The notes beneath the pieces are model-generated. The model had not been told where the DNA came from. It ran no database searches and saw only the letters and a list, made by a program, of their open reading frames with translations. The translations under genes were made by a program, and so were the position numbers. Shown in pieces: positions 8,262 through 16,394 of a stretch of DNA of 64,000 bases. The first letter of the stretch is position 1; each line of letters opens with the position of its first letter. The stretch is from Paraburkholderia susongensis (GTDB taxonomy: Bacteria; Pseudomonadota; Gammaproteobacteria; Burkholderiales; Burkholderiaceae), in contig NZ_FXAT01000001.1 of assembly GCF_900177725.1 (NCBI RefSeq), positions 620,001-684,000 of the forward strand, written 5' to 3'.

Positions 8262-9035
8262 TCAATTCGATGGCGACTGACAGGCGCTCACATCGTCCAC
8301 GCGCTGCGCCACGCGCGCTGCCGCGGGGTCGTGAAGGAAGGCCGCGCGGGCCTCGGCGTCCGGCAATGCGACCCGCAAGCGGCCATCCGGATCGGGGCCG
8401 GCGGCAAGCGAGCCGCCGTATTGCAGCAACCAGTCGCGCAACGCCTGAACGCTGGCGTCAGCGCGTGGCGTGATCCAGACGTCGAGGCAGGATGCGCCCG
8501 CGCCACGCACGAGCGGCGTGGTTTCGCTCACGCGATGTTCGCCGCTCACCAGATAACCGAGCGCGCCGGCCTGCGCGATCACCAGCAGGAGAAGCGCCGG
8601 CTGCAATGCCGGTGCGGCGCTGCGCAGCCAGTTCCGCAGCCGCGTCAAAACGTTAGGCGTGTGTGGGACTGAGCGCTTTGCGGCTGAAGCGGCCGTGGAT
8701 GAAGCGGCTGAAGTGGCCGAGGCTGCCGGAGCCACCGCGGATGAGCGCGCGGGTGCGGATGCCAGTGCAGATGCAGCCGCCGTTGAACCCAGCGCTGCTT
8801 GCAGCCGGGCGAACGCGTCTGTGGCCGATGCGTCCACGTAATCGTCGGTGGTCTGCTGCGCCAGCGCGCGCAGCCATTCGAGTTCGTCGCGCAATGCCGG
8901 GTTCGTCGTCAGTTGCATCGCGAGCGCGCGGGTTTGCGCGACGCTCAGCTCGCCACGCAGATACGCAAGCAGTGTGTCGTGTTGCGCATCGCTCGCATCC
9001 GCGCTCGCGCCGCCGGGCAGGTCGGTATCGTTCAC
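8262..9035 (-). CDS. Membrane-anchored anti-sigma-like protein
   Basis: The product has 257 aa. Residues 18-60 (HDTLLAYLRGELSVAQTRAL and following) resemble the anti-sigma domain that clamps ECF sigma factors, but the zinc-binding His-Cys-Cys set is missing. An Ala/Ser-rich linker follows (about 82-120), then one membrane helix at about 143-164 and a periplasmic domain of roughly 90 residues with two Cys. The start overlaps the stop of the sigma-like gene by 4 nt (ATGA), so the two are translationally coupled. This is the standard layout of a sigma factor and its membrane-bound inhibitor. The periplasmic part is the likely signal sensor. The family assignment is inference from architecture. 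Confidence 0.75.
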   Translation of the reverse strand: MNDTDLPGGASADASDAQHDTLLAYLRGELSVAQTRALAMQLTTNPALRDELEWLRALAQQTTDDYVDASATDAFARLQAALGSTAAASALASAPARSSAVAPAASATSAASSTAASAAKRSVPHTPNVLTRLRNWLRSAAPALQPALLLLVIAQAGALGYLVSGEHRVSETTPLVRGAGASCLDVWITPRADASVQALRDWLLQYGGSLAAGPDPDGRLRVALPDAEARAAFLHDPAAARVAQRVDDVSACQSPSN

Positions 9036-9661
9036 GCCATGCCTCCGCTTACGCCGAGCGCGCAGCGCATCAATACATTCTTCGTTTCGGACACGCGCCG
9101 CCGCACCGCTACGGCCGAACCCGCCCCCGTGCGCTGCTGGATTTCCACGTCCGTATGGCCGCGCAGCGCGAGTTCGATGGTTTGGCGCGCGAGGCTCGTC
9201 AACTGGCGCAAGCAGCGCCCGAGAATCTCCAGCCGCCGCGCGTGACGCAGATGATCTTCCGGGGTATCGGCGACATAGCCCGCGTCGGCGAGCAACGCGT
9301 CGAGCAGATCGCCCGGGCGCTCATCCTGGTCGATTCGCACCAGCGTCTTCACTTCGTGACCGAGCTTGTCCATCCGGTCGGTCAGCTTGTTCAACGCCGC
9401 GGCACGCACATAGGCCGCAAGGCGCGCCTCGAATGCAGGATGGTCGTCGAGTTCGTTCGCGGGCACGCTGAAATTGCCGCGCTGCTGGAGTACCGCGACG
9501 AGCGCTTCGTGCAGACTCTCTTCGATATCGAAGTCGCGCGCCCAGGGAAAGCGGCGGCGCGCCAGGCGAAAGAAGCCCTTGCGCAACAACATGAAGAAAT
9601 CGTGAAACCGCTCGCGATGCGCGAGCAATTGCCCGATCGCGGTGGAAGCCCCGTGGTCCAT
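9032..9661 (-). CDS. Divergent ECF-like sigma factor
   Basis: The product has 209 aa. Residues 20-105 resemble sigma-70 region 2: an Arg-rich helix, an acidic DIEESLHEALVAVL segment in the place of the usual D-x-x-Q-E core-binding helix, and AYVRAAALNKLTDR in the place of the -10 recognition helix. Residues about 140-200 resemble region 4 (CLRQLTSLARQTIELALRG, then a helix-turn-helix with DVEIQQRTG). The match is weaker than for a typical ECF factor. The 4-nt overlap with an anti-sigma-like membrane protein gene strongly supports the call. It would direct RNA polymerase to a small regulon, probably including the caspase gene. Confidence 0.75.
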   Translation of the reverse strand: MDHGASTAIGQLLAHRERFHDFFMLLRKGFFRLARRRFPWARDFDIEESLHEALVAVLQQRGNFSVPANELDDHPAFEARLAAYVRAAALNKLTDRMDKLGHEVKTLVRIDQDERPGDLLDALLADAGYVADTPEDHLRHARRLEILGRCLRQLTSLARQTIELALRGHTDVEIQQRTGAGSAVAVRRRVSETKNVLMRCALGVSGGMA

Positions 9662-9875
9662 TTTTCTGAGTCGAAGAACGACGCTTTATCTTTAGTGTGC
9701 GCAGAGTATCAGAATTAAATGGGAACAGGAACTGGCGGCGGCCGGCGTGCGCCATGACGTTTCGAGGCCCCGCTGGACAGACGAAACCGCCCCGCCGTCA
9801 AGGACGACATGTTCACGGAGCACGTGAGGCCGTGGCTCGGACTGCCGCCCAAAGCGCGGCGCGTCCGCGGCGGCG

Positions 9876-11117
9876 TCAGTACGTCTCCAGATGCAGCCGC
9901 CCTTCGCGCTTCAACTTCGCCCACAGCGCTTCCCAATCGAGCCGATGCTGCTCGCCGATCTCCTTCAACGCCTGCAGCACGCCGTCTTCCATGCCCTTCA
10001 GCCCGCACACGTAGATATAGGTGTTGTCGTCCTTGAGCAGGTTCGCGACGTCCGGCCCGCGCTCGCGCATCGCATCCTGCACGTAGCGCTTCGCCTGCCC
10101 CGGCGTGCGCGAAAACGCGAGCGTGGTGTCGATGAAATCCTTCGGCAGATTCATCAGCGGTCCGAAGTAAGGCAGCTCTTCCTTGGTGCGCGCGCCGAAG
10201 AACAGCATCAGCTTGCCGGTCGCGCCCTTGAGACGCTTGCGCCGGCGATACTCGGTCATCGCGCGCATCGGCGCGGAACCGGTGCCCGTGCAGATCATGA
10301 GCAGATGCGAGTTCGGATGATTCGGCATCAGGAACGTGCTGCCGAACGGGCCGATCACGTTGACCACGTCGCCCTTCTTCAGATCGCACAGATAGTTCGA
10401 GCAGACGCCGTCGATGGCATCGCCGTGCTGCTGCGACACACGCCTGACCGTCAGCGACACGTTGTTATAGCCGGGCCGCTCGCCGTCGCGCGGACTGGCG
10501 ACCGAATACTGCCGCGCGTGATGCGCGCGGCCGTCGGCGCTCGCGCCTGGCGGCAGAATGCCGATCGACTGGCCTTCGAGCACCGGAAACGGCATCGAGC
10601 CGAAATCGAGCACGATGTGATGGATATCGCTCGCTGTGGAATTGTCCGTGAGCCGGTAGTTGCCGACCACGGTCGCGGTGGTCGGCGTCTTGTGCGTGTA
10701 GAGATTCACGTACGGTTTCGCGGCCGACCACGGCGGCACGAGCGCACCGCGCACCGTGTCGACTTCGATGCCGTCCGCTTCTTCGGATGCATCGCCCGGC
10801 ACGCCCGCGCCCGCCGCTTCCTCCACGGCGGGCACCGCCATCGTGTTCTGCTCCGGCAGCACGTCCCACGTGAGCTGCTCGTCGATCGAATACGCGTCGG
10901 CCTTCAGCACCGTGCGCCAGTTGTCGATCGCACCGGTCGGGCACGGCGGCACGCACGCCATGCAGCCGTTGCAGACATCCGCCTTCACCACGTAGTTGTT
11001 GTCGTCGTGCGTGATCGCGTCGACCGGGCAAGTCTCTTCGCAGGTATTGCAGCGAATGCAGATTTCCGGATCGATCAGATGCTGCCTCAGAACTTCGATC
11101 GACACTGGGCCGTTCAT
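9876..11117 (-). CDS. boxA: Benzoyl-CoA 2,3-epoxidase reductase subunit BoxA
   Basis: BoxA is the reductase that passes NADPH electrons to BoxB, which epoxidises benzoyl-CoA. The product has 413 aa from the ATG at 11117, chosen because a strong GGAGGAAG ribosome site lies 5 nt upstream. Two 4Fe-4S clusters are visible: Cys20/23/26/30 and Cys49/52/55/59. After a linker (about 80-140), a ferredoxin-NADP reductase fold follows, with FAD motif RQYS and NADP-binding motif [12 protein letters not shown]. The C-terminus is the typical flavoprotein ending with a Tyr. It lies 62 bp after boxB in the boxC-boxB-boxA order. Confidence 0.95.
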   Translation of the reverse strand: MNGPVSIEVLRQHLIDPEICIRCNTCEETCPVDAITHDDNNYVVKADVCNGCMACVPPCPTGAIDNWRTVLKADAYSIDEQLTWDVLPEQNTMAVPAVEEAAGAGVPGDASEEADGIEVDTVRGALVPPWSAAKPYVNLYTHKTPTTATVVGNYRLTDNSTASDIHHIVLDFGSMPFPVLEGQSIGILPPGASADGRAHHARQYSVASPRDGERPGYNNVSLTVRRVSQQHGDAIDGVCSNYLCDLKKGDVVNVIGPFGSTFLMPNHPNSHLLMICTGTGSAPMRAMTEYRRRKRLKGATGKLMLFFGARTKEELPYFGPLMNLPKDFIDTTLAFSRTPGQAKRYVQDAMRERGPDVANLLKDDNTYIYVCGLKGMEDGVLQALKEIGEQHRLDWEALWAKLKREGRLHLETY

Positions 11118-11179
11118 GACTTCCTCCACCTGGTAATACGGCGCGCGCGGCGGCGCGTGCCTTTCGTGCCCCTCGTGCC

Positions 11180-12607
11180 TCAGTTGAAGCGCACGTATTC
11201 GAAATCGACCGGCTGACGGTTCACGCCCATCGCGGGCGGCGCGATCCAGTTCGCGAACTTGCCCGGCTCCGCGACACGGCCCATCAGCGACGCGACGAAT
11301 GCGCGGTCTTCCGGCGTGGCGAGCCACTTCGCTTCGTTGGCGGCCCATTCGGCCTCGCTGACGACACGGCCATCGGGCGACACGCGCGTACTCGCAAACG
11401 TGCCGATCTGCCGGTTGAACGCCTTGTGCGGCACCGTCATACGGAAATCGACGCCGGCCTTCTCGAGCACCTTGTTCCAGCGCCCGACGCCCGCAACCGA
11501 GTCCTTGATGTAATCGTCGCGCAACACTTCGTTCATCGCATTGAGCATCGGCACCTCGCGCTCGACCAGCTTGCCGTCCTGCACGTCGAGCAGCTTGTAG
11601 CTGTGGCCGCTCAACTGATGATCGTCGTCGCGCTTGCCTTCCTCGTAGCGGCCTTTCAGGCCCGAGCTATAGAACGTCGCCGCGTTCGACGAATGATCGG
11701 CGCCGAACAGGTCGATCGTGACCGAGTAATGGAAGTTCAGATAGCGCTGGATGGTCGGCAGATCGATCACGCCGGCCGCGCGAATCTTCGCGACGTCGTC
11801 GGTGCCGAGTTCGTTCATCACTTGCGCGGTGCGCTGGATCACGCGCGACACGCCCGATTCGCCGACGAACATATGATGCGCTTCCTCGGTCAGCATGAAC
11901 TTCGTCGTGCGCGCGAGCGGATCGAAGCCCGACTCGGCCAGCGCCGACAACTGGAACTTGCCGTCGCGGTCGGTGAAGTACGTGAACATGTAGAACGCGA
12001 GCCAGTCCGGCGTTTTCTCGTTGAACGCGCCGAGAATGCGCGGATTGTCGTCGTCGCCCGAGCGGCGGCCGAGCAATGCTTCGGCTTCCTCACGGCCGTC
12101 GCGGCCGAAGTAACGATGCAGCAGATAGACCATCGCCCACAGGTGGCGGCCTTCTTCGACGTTGACCTGGAACAGGTTGCGCAGATCGTAGAGCGAAGGC
12201 GCGGTCAGGCCGAGGTGGCGCTGCTGCTCGACCGAGGCCGGCTCCGTGTCGCCCTGCGTGACGATGATGCGGCGCAGATTCGCGCGATGCTCGCCCGGCA
12301 CGTCCTGCCATGCCGCTTCGCCCTTGTGCTCGCCGAAATGGATCTTGCGGTCCTGCTCGCCGGGCGTGAGAAAAATGCCCCAGCGGTACTCCGGCATCTT
12401 CACGTAGTCGAAGTGCGCCCAGCCGCCCGCGTCGACACTCACCGCGGTGCGCAGATAGACGTCGTAGCCGTGCGAGCCCTCCGGGCCCATGTCGCCCCAC
12501 CACGACAGAAAGTTCGGCTGCCACTGCTCGAGCGCGCGCTGCAAGGCGCGGTCGTCGGCGAGGTTGACGTTGTTCGGAATCTTTTCGCTGTAGTTGATCG
12601 TGGACAT
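11180..12607 (-). CDS. boxB: Benzoyl-CoA 2,3-epoxidase oxygenase subunit BoxB
   Basis: BoxB is the diiron oxygenase component that adds one O atom to benzoyl-CoA to give the 2,3-epoxide, using electrons from BoxA. The product has 475 aa from the ATG at 12607 (AGGGAAACGACC upstream); longer in-frame starts lack conserved sequence. Iron-ligand regions are visible as [10 protein letters not shown] and [11 protein letters not shown], two Glu-x-x-His helices. The length matches the family. Middle gene of boxCBA, 107 bp after boxC. Confidence 0.95.
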   Translation of the reverse strand: MSTINYSEKIPNNVNLADDRALQRALEQWQPNFLSWWGDMGPEGSHGYDVYLRTAVSVDAGGWAHFDYVKMPEYRWGIFLTPGEQDRKIHFGEHKGEAAWQDVPGEHRANLRRIIVTQGDTEPASVEQQRHLGLTAPSLYDLRNLFQVNVEEGRHLWAMVYLLHRYFGRDGREEAEALLGRRSGDDDNPRILGAFNEKTPDWLAFYMFTYFTDRDGKFQLSALAESGFDPLARTTKFMLTEEAHHMFVGESGVSRVIQRTAQVMNELGTDDVAKIRAAGVIDLPTIQRYLNFHYSVTIDLFGADHSSNAATFYSSGLKGRYEEGKRDDDHQLSGHSYKLLDVQDGKLVEREVPMLNAMNEVLRDDYIKDSVAGVGRWNKVLEKAGVDFRMTVPHKAFNRQIGTFASTRVSPDGRVVSEAEWAANEAKWLATPEDRAFVASLMGRVAEPGKFANWIAPPAMGVNRQPVDFEYVRFN

Positions 12608-12714
12608 GGTCGTTTCCCTGTTCGGAAGCTGCAATGGCGAGAGGCGCGTATCGGCAGGCGGCGTCGTTGAGTCAGTCGTGCATCGGTTGAGGCGTCGCGT
12701 GTATCGAACTCGTA

Positions 12715-14385
12715 TCAAACACGCGACACGTCGAATTGCGCCTTGCTGCCCTTGCCGTACACCTTGAGCGCGCCCTTCTCGCCCACTGCGTTCGGCCGGT
12801 TGAAGATCCAGTTCTGCCAGGCGGTGAGACGGCCGAAGATGCGCGTCTCCATCGTCTCCGGCCCGTTGAAGCGTAGATTCGCTTCGAGGCCGGTCAATGC
12901 ATCGGGCGACATCGCCGCGCGCTCTTCGAGCGCGAGGCGGATTTCGTCGGCCCAGTCGATGTCGTCGGGCGACGCGGTCACGAGCCCGAGGCGCTCGGCG
13001 TCGAGCGCCTTGACCGGCTGGCCGATCCGCGAGCGCACTGCGTCGAGCGGCTCGGCTTCTTCATAGAAGCGGCGCGCGAGCCGCGACTGGTGCGTGACCA
13101 TCGGATAAAGCCCGAAATTGACTTCCGACAGCGTGATGGCCGGCTCTTCGTCTTCGTTGTCCGGCAGCGCGGCCATGTAGGTGCGATCGGCGGCGAACGC
13201 GAATTCCGCGAACGTGCCGGCGAAGCACGAGCCCGGCTCGATCAGCGTGAAGAGCGAGCGCGACGATACGTCGATGCGCGCGAGCGTGCGGCGCAGCATG
13301 CCGATCGTTTCGCGCACGAACCAGTGGTCCTTGTGCTGCATGAGCGTGGCGTCGGCGGCGAGCAGGTTGCGCGCATCGCCTTCGGTCCTGAACACCCACG
13401 TGCCGATTTCGAGCTCGTTGGTGCGCATCGACAGGATCGCGTCGTCGAGTTCGCGGGCGAATTGCAGCGGCCACCAGGTAGCTCCAGCCGCGACGATCGC
13501 GTCGATCTCCGCCGGCTGCGCGTCTTGCGGCGCGCGCGCGGTGAAGGTCGCGACTCGTTTCGCGCGATCGATGGAAACGTCCACGGTCTTGTAGCCGAGG
13601 CCGTCCTCGCGCTCGGTGCGCTCGATACGCGTAAGCGCAACGCCCTTTGCACCCGCAGGACGATCGCTCTGCGCGGCGAGTTCGAGCGCGCGTGCGTGGA
13701 TCGCCTGGTCGAACTGATTCGGCTTCACGACTTCATCGACGAGACGCCATGCCTTCGCGCGCTCGCCGCGCACGCCTTCGACCACCGTGCAGAAGATGTC
13801 CGCGCGATCGTGGCGTACCTTGCGTTTGTCGGTGACGCGCGTCAGGCCGCCGGTGCCCGGCAGCACGCCGAGCAGCGGCACTTCAGGCAACGATACGGAC
13901 GACGAACGGTCGTCGATCAGATAGATTTCGTCGCAGGCGAGCGCGAGTTCATAGCCGCCGCCCGCGCACGCGCCGTTCACCGCCGCGAGAAACTTGAGCC
14001 CCGAATGACGCGACGAATCTTCGAGCCCGTTGCGCGTTTCGTTCGTGAACTTGCAGAAGTTGACCTTCCACGCGTGCGTCGAGAGGCCCAGCATGAAGAT
14101 GTTCGCGCCCGAGCAGAACACGCGGTCCTTCAGGCTCGTCACGACCACCGTGCGCACCTCGGGATGCTCGAAGCGGATGCGCTGGATCGCGTCGTGCAGT
14201 TCGATGTCGACGCCGAGGTCGTAGGAATTGAGCTTCAGCTTGTAGCCGTCGCGAATGCCGCCGTCTTCAGCGATATCGATGCCGAGCGTCGCAACTGGAC
14301 CGTTGAAGCTCAGTTTCCAGTGCCGGTACTGTGACGGATCGGTACGGTAGTCGACCGGCGCGGCGGCGGTTTGTACTGTGGACAT
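12715..14385 (-). CDS. boxC: 2,3-epoxybenzoyl-CoA dihydrolase BoxC
   Basis: BoxC hydrolytically opens the epoxide ring to 3,4-dehydroadipyl-CoA semialdehyde and formate. The product has 556 aa; the start at 14385 has AGGAGA upstream and lies about 35 nt below a recognisable promoter. A crotonase fold occupies residues about 60-260, with the oxyanion-hole region NGACAGGGYELALACDEIYL; a second crotonase-like half follows. First gene of the boxCBA operon. Its promoter overlaps TGCA elements that may bind BoxR (listed separately). Confidence 0.95.
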   Translation of the reverse strand: MSTVQTAAAPVDYRTDPSQYRHWKLSFNGPVATLGIDIAEDGGIRDGYKLKLNSYDLGVDIELHDAIQRIRFEHPEVRTVVVTSLKDRVFCSGANIFMLGLSTHAWKVNFCKFTNETRNGLEDSSRHSGLKFLAAVNGACAGGGYELALACDEIYLIDDRSSSVSLPEVPLLGVLPGTGGLTRVTDKRKVRHDRADIFCTVVEGVRGERAKAWRLVDEVVKPNQFDQAIHARALELAAQSDRPAGAKGVALTRIERTEREDGLGYKTVDVSIDRAKRVATFTARAPQDAQPAEIDAIVAAGATWWPLQFARELDDAILSMRTNELEIGTWVFRTEGDARNLLAADATLMQHKDHWFVRETIGMLRRTLARIDVSSRSLFTLIEPGSCFAGTFAEFAFAADRTYMAALPDNEDEEPAITLSEVNFGLYPMVTHQSRLARRFYEEAEPLDAVRSRIGQPVKALDAERLGLVTASPDDIDWADEIRLALEERAAMSPDALTGLEANLRFNGPETMETRIFGRLTAWQNWIFNRPNAVGEKGALKVYGKGSKAQFDVSRV

Positions 14386-14426
14386 GGGGGCGTCTCCTGA
14401 CTGGACGATGCGAATCTGTTTTTTGA

Positions 14427-14455
14427 ACAATAATGCACCAACACAACCAAGTAAA
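14427..14455 (-). promoter_or_regulatory. Putative sigma-70 promoter of boxCBA
   Basis: On the minus strand, TTTACT (14450-14455) and TATTGT (14427-14432) are separated by exactly 17 bp. Each matches 4 of 6 consensus bases. Transcription would begin near 14420, leaving a leader of about 35 nt before boxC. This also argues against the upstream ATG at 14430 as the boxC start. Confidence 0.5.
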
Positions 14456-14500
14456 GCACTTTAATGCATATTCGAGTAAAAACCCTGACGCCCCAATGCA
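14434..14500. promoter_or_regulatory. Three TGCA elements at the boxC promoter, candidate BoxR operator
   Basis: TGCA occurs at 14434-14437 (in the promoter spacer next to the -10), 14465-14468 (just upstream of the -35) and 14497-14500. The spacings are 31 and 32 bp, about three helical turns. The related regulator BzdR is reported to bind TGCA-containing sites, from which I infer a BoxR operator. A quasi-palindrome AAAG-CA-CTTT lies near 14453-14462. Confidence 0.45.
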
Positions 14501-14502
14501 GT

Positions 14503-15516
14503 TCAACCGACGCGCGTCTCCTCCGGCGCTTCTGCCGCGAGGCGCGCGGCAAGCCGGTCGCGCAATTGCAGGTACGCGTCGGCGAGCGTTTTCTCGCTCG
14601 TGTCGAAGCTCATGTCGGCGCGTCCGTACAACTCGGCGCGGCCCGTGAGGATGCGCTTCAGGTCGTCCATCGCCTCCCTGTTGCCGGACATCGGCCGCAG
14701 ATCGCCTTGCGCGACGACGCGGCGCATATGCTCCTCGGGCGTGGCCTGCAGCCACACGGTAAAGCAGTGCGACAGCAGCGCGTTGAACGTGCCCGACTCC
14801 GACACGAGCCCGCCCGGTGACGCGATCACCGCGCGCTCGTGCTCCGCGATCACGGCCTCGAGCGCGCGATGCTCGTAGCGCCGGTACGCGCTCGCGCCGT
14901 AGAGCGAATGAATCTCCGACGGCGGGCAACCCGCGAGCTGTTCGATCACGCGCGTGAGTTCGACGAACGGCACCTTGCGCTCCTGCGCGAGCATGCGGCC
15001 GAACGTCGATTTGCCGGCGCCGCGCAGGCCGATCAGCGCGATGCGGTCCTTGCGGTGCGGGTCGCGCGGCGCCAGCGCGAACATCTCGGCGAGCGCCACG
15101 CGCGCGCGCTGCAAGGCCGCCTGGTCGCGCCCCCGCAGCAATTCGCGGATCAGCAGCCATTCGGCGGACGCCGTGGTTTCATCACCGATCACTTCGGCCA
15201 GCGTGCAGTTCAGGGTGGCCGCGATCTGCCGCAGCACGAGCACCGACGCATTGCCGACGCCCGATTCCAGATTCGCGAGATGCCGCTCCGACAGGCCGGT
15301 TTCAGCCGCGAGCGTCTTGCGAGTCATGCCGCGGCGCGCGCGCAGCAGGCGCACGCGCTCGCCCATCGCGGTCAGAAACGGATCGCGCTCTTCGCGATCG
15401 GCGCCACGTTCGGCTCCGCGCTCAATGCCCCGCTCGCTGCGCTCGGCGCGGCTGGTGTCGGCGTCGGCATCGGCGGCGGCTTCGTCCAACGGTGCGGGAG
15501 AGTTCTTTTGATTCAT
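14503..15516 (-). CDS. boxR: Benzoyl-CoA-responsive regulator BoxR (XRE plus shikimate-kinase fold)
   Basis: BoxR represses box genes until benzoyl-CoA binds. The product has 337 aa from the ATG at 15516. I chose this start because a good promoter lies at 15547-15575, so an ATG at 15567 would be upstream of the transcript. Residues 11-45 are an acidic/Arg-rich disordered tail. Residues 50-112 are an XRE helix-turn-helix (GMTRKTLAAETGLSERHLAN). Residues 155-330 have the shikimate-kinase P-loop fold with Walker A GLRGAGKST at 163-171, which serves as the effector domain in this family. It sits between boxC and the divergent DUF4863 gene. Confidence 0.93.
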   Translation of the reverse strand: MNQKNSPAPLDEAAADADADTSRAERSERGIERGAERGADREERDPFLTAMGERVRLLRARRGMTRKTLAAETGLSERHLANLESGVGNASVLVLRQIAATLNCTLAEVIGDETTASAEWLLIRELLRGRDQAALQRARVALAEMFALAPRDPHRKDRIALIGLRGAGKSTFGRMLAQERKVPFVELTRVIEQLAGCPPSEIHSLYGASAYRRYEHRALEAVIAEHERAVIASPGGLVSESGTFNALLSHCFTVWLQATPEEHMRRVVAQGDLRPMSGNREAMDDLKRILTGRAELYGRADMSFDTSEKTLADAYLQLRDRLAARLAAEAPEETRVG

Positions 15517-15546
15517 GTTATGTGACCTCGCAACCTCAATACATGT

Positions 15547-15575
15547 ACTATAGTGCTTGACACGCACTTGGTGAA
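15547..15575 (-). promoter_or_regulatory. Putative sigma-70 promoter of boxR
   Basis: On the minus strand, TTCACC (15570-15575) and TATAGT (15547-15552) are 17 bp apart, matching 4/6 and 5/6 consensus. The predicted start near 15540 gives a leader of about 25 nt. It overlaps, on the opposite strand, the promoter of the DUF4863 gene. Confidence 0.55.
15552..15568. promoter_or_regulatory. Dyad inside the overlapping divergent promoters
   Basis: AGTGC (15552-15556) and GCACT (15564-15568) form an inverted repeat with a 7-bp centre. It covers the plus-strand -35 box and the spacer of the minus-strand boxR promoter, so one bound protein could control both. AAGTGC also occurs at the boxC promoter. 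Confidence 0.4.
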
Positions 15576-15584
15576 CGGTTTAAT
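15557..15584 (+). promoter_or_regulatory. Strong putative sigma-70 promoter for DUF4863-ligase-hydrolase genes
   Basis: TTGACA (15557-15562, perfect) and TTTAAT (15579-15584, 5/6) are 16 bp apart. Transcription would begin near 15591, leaving about 150 nt of leader before the ATG at 15744. Confidence 0.6.
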
Positions 15585-15743
15585 TTTCGCCAAAAGCTGA
15601 TCCAATCACAAACGATCCCGAACTATCAGAACGCCGCCGGACTTCTCCGGCAGCGTCATGGAGACGGCGCGGCAGCACACATGAACCTGGGTTCCGGTGC
15701 CGGAACCTCGGGTCTGCGTGAACGCGCTCTTCTGGAGGCTCGC

Positions 15744-16211
15744 ATGTCCCCGCATGAATTCCAACGCCTGATCGCCGGCGTGACCGCGCAACTCGACGGG
15801 CGGCCGCTCGACGATTCTCTCGCGGCATGGCTGAACGACATCTGGCCAGCCGACAGCCCCACCTTCCGCGAACTCGCAAACGCGTGCCGCAGCGGCGTCG
15901 CCGAAGGGTGGCTGTGCAGCCGCGAAGCGGGCGGCATCCGCTACGGCCGCATCTTCAAGGCGCTGCCCGATACCCACGGTTTTTCCGTCGACGTCGTCGA
16001 TATGCGGGACATTGCCGGTCCGCATCACGTTCATCCGCACGGCGAAATAGATCTGGTCATGCCGCTCACCGACGGAGCGACCTTCGACGGCCATCCGGCC
16101 GGCTGGTGCGTGTACGGTCCGGGCTCTGCGCATCGTCCGACCGTCGCTAACGGCCAGGCGCTCGTGCTGTATCTGCTGCCGCAAGGCGCGATCGAATTCA
16201 CCACGGCCTGA
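15744..16211 (+). CDS. DUF4863-family cupin-like protein of the box cluster
   Basis: The product has 155 aa from the ATG at 15744, chosen for a GGAGG ribosome site 5 nt upstream; an ATG at 15681 has none. A His-rich segment HHVHPHGE at residues 94-101, with His130 later, looks like a cupin metal site. The call DUF4863 rests on this pattern and on the usual neighbourhood of benzoate genes. The family includes a 4-hydroxylaminobenzoate lyase, but the role in benzoyl-CoA breakdown is not clear to me. It lies between boxR and benzoate-CoA ligase. Confidence 0.7.
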   Translation: MSPHEFQRLIAGVTAQLDGRPLDDSLAAWLNDIWPADSPTFRELANACRSGVAEGWLCSREAGGIRYGRIFKALPDTHGFSVDVVDMRDIAGPHHVHPHGEIDLVMPLTDGATFDGHPAGWCVYGPGSAHRPTVANGQALVLYLLPQGAIEFTTA

Positions 16212-16241
16212 GAACGCGACGGCGGACTCCTGAGGAATCAG

Positions 16242-16293
16242 GACGCGCGCCTGGGACACGCGTTTAGGACACGCGCTTGGCACACGCACCGGC
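16242..16293. repeat. 13-bp degenerate tandem repeat, about 4 units
   Basis: Units such as GACACGCGTTTAG and GACACGCGCTTGG repeat with period 13 from 16242; the outer units are more degenerate. It lies in the 183-bp gap between the DUF4863 gene and the ligase gene. Confidence 0.6.
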
Positions 16294-16394
16294 CAGCGGC
16301 CGGGCAGCGCGAAGCCGCGCAAACGCAAACAGCAAGCATCGGGCGGATCACGAGCGCAGAACAGCCGGACCGCCACCATGGATGGAGGAGACAG

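Noticed and set aside
16242..16293. Short repeats considered as a CRISPR array
   Set aside because: Units of 9-26 bp are contiguous, with no spacers, and no cas genes are near.
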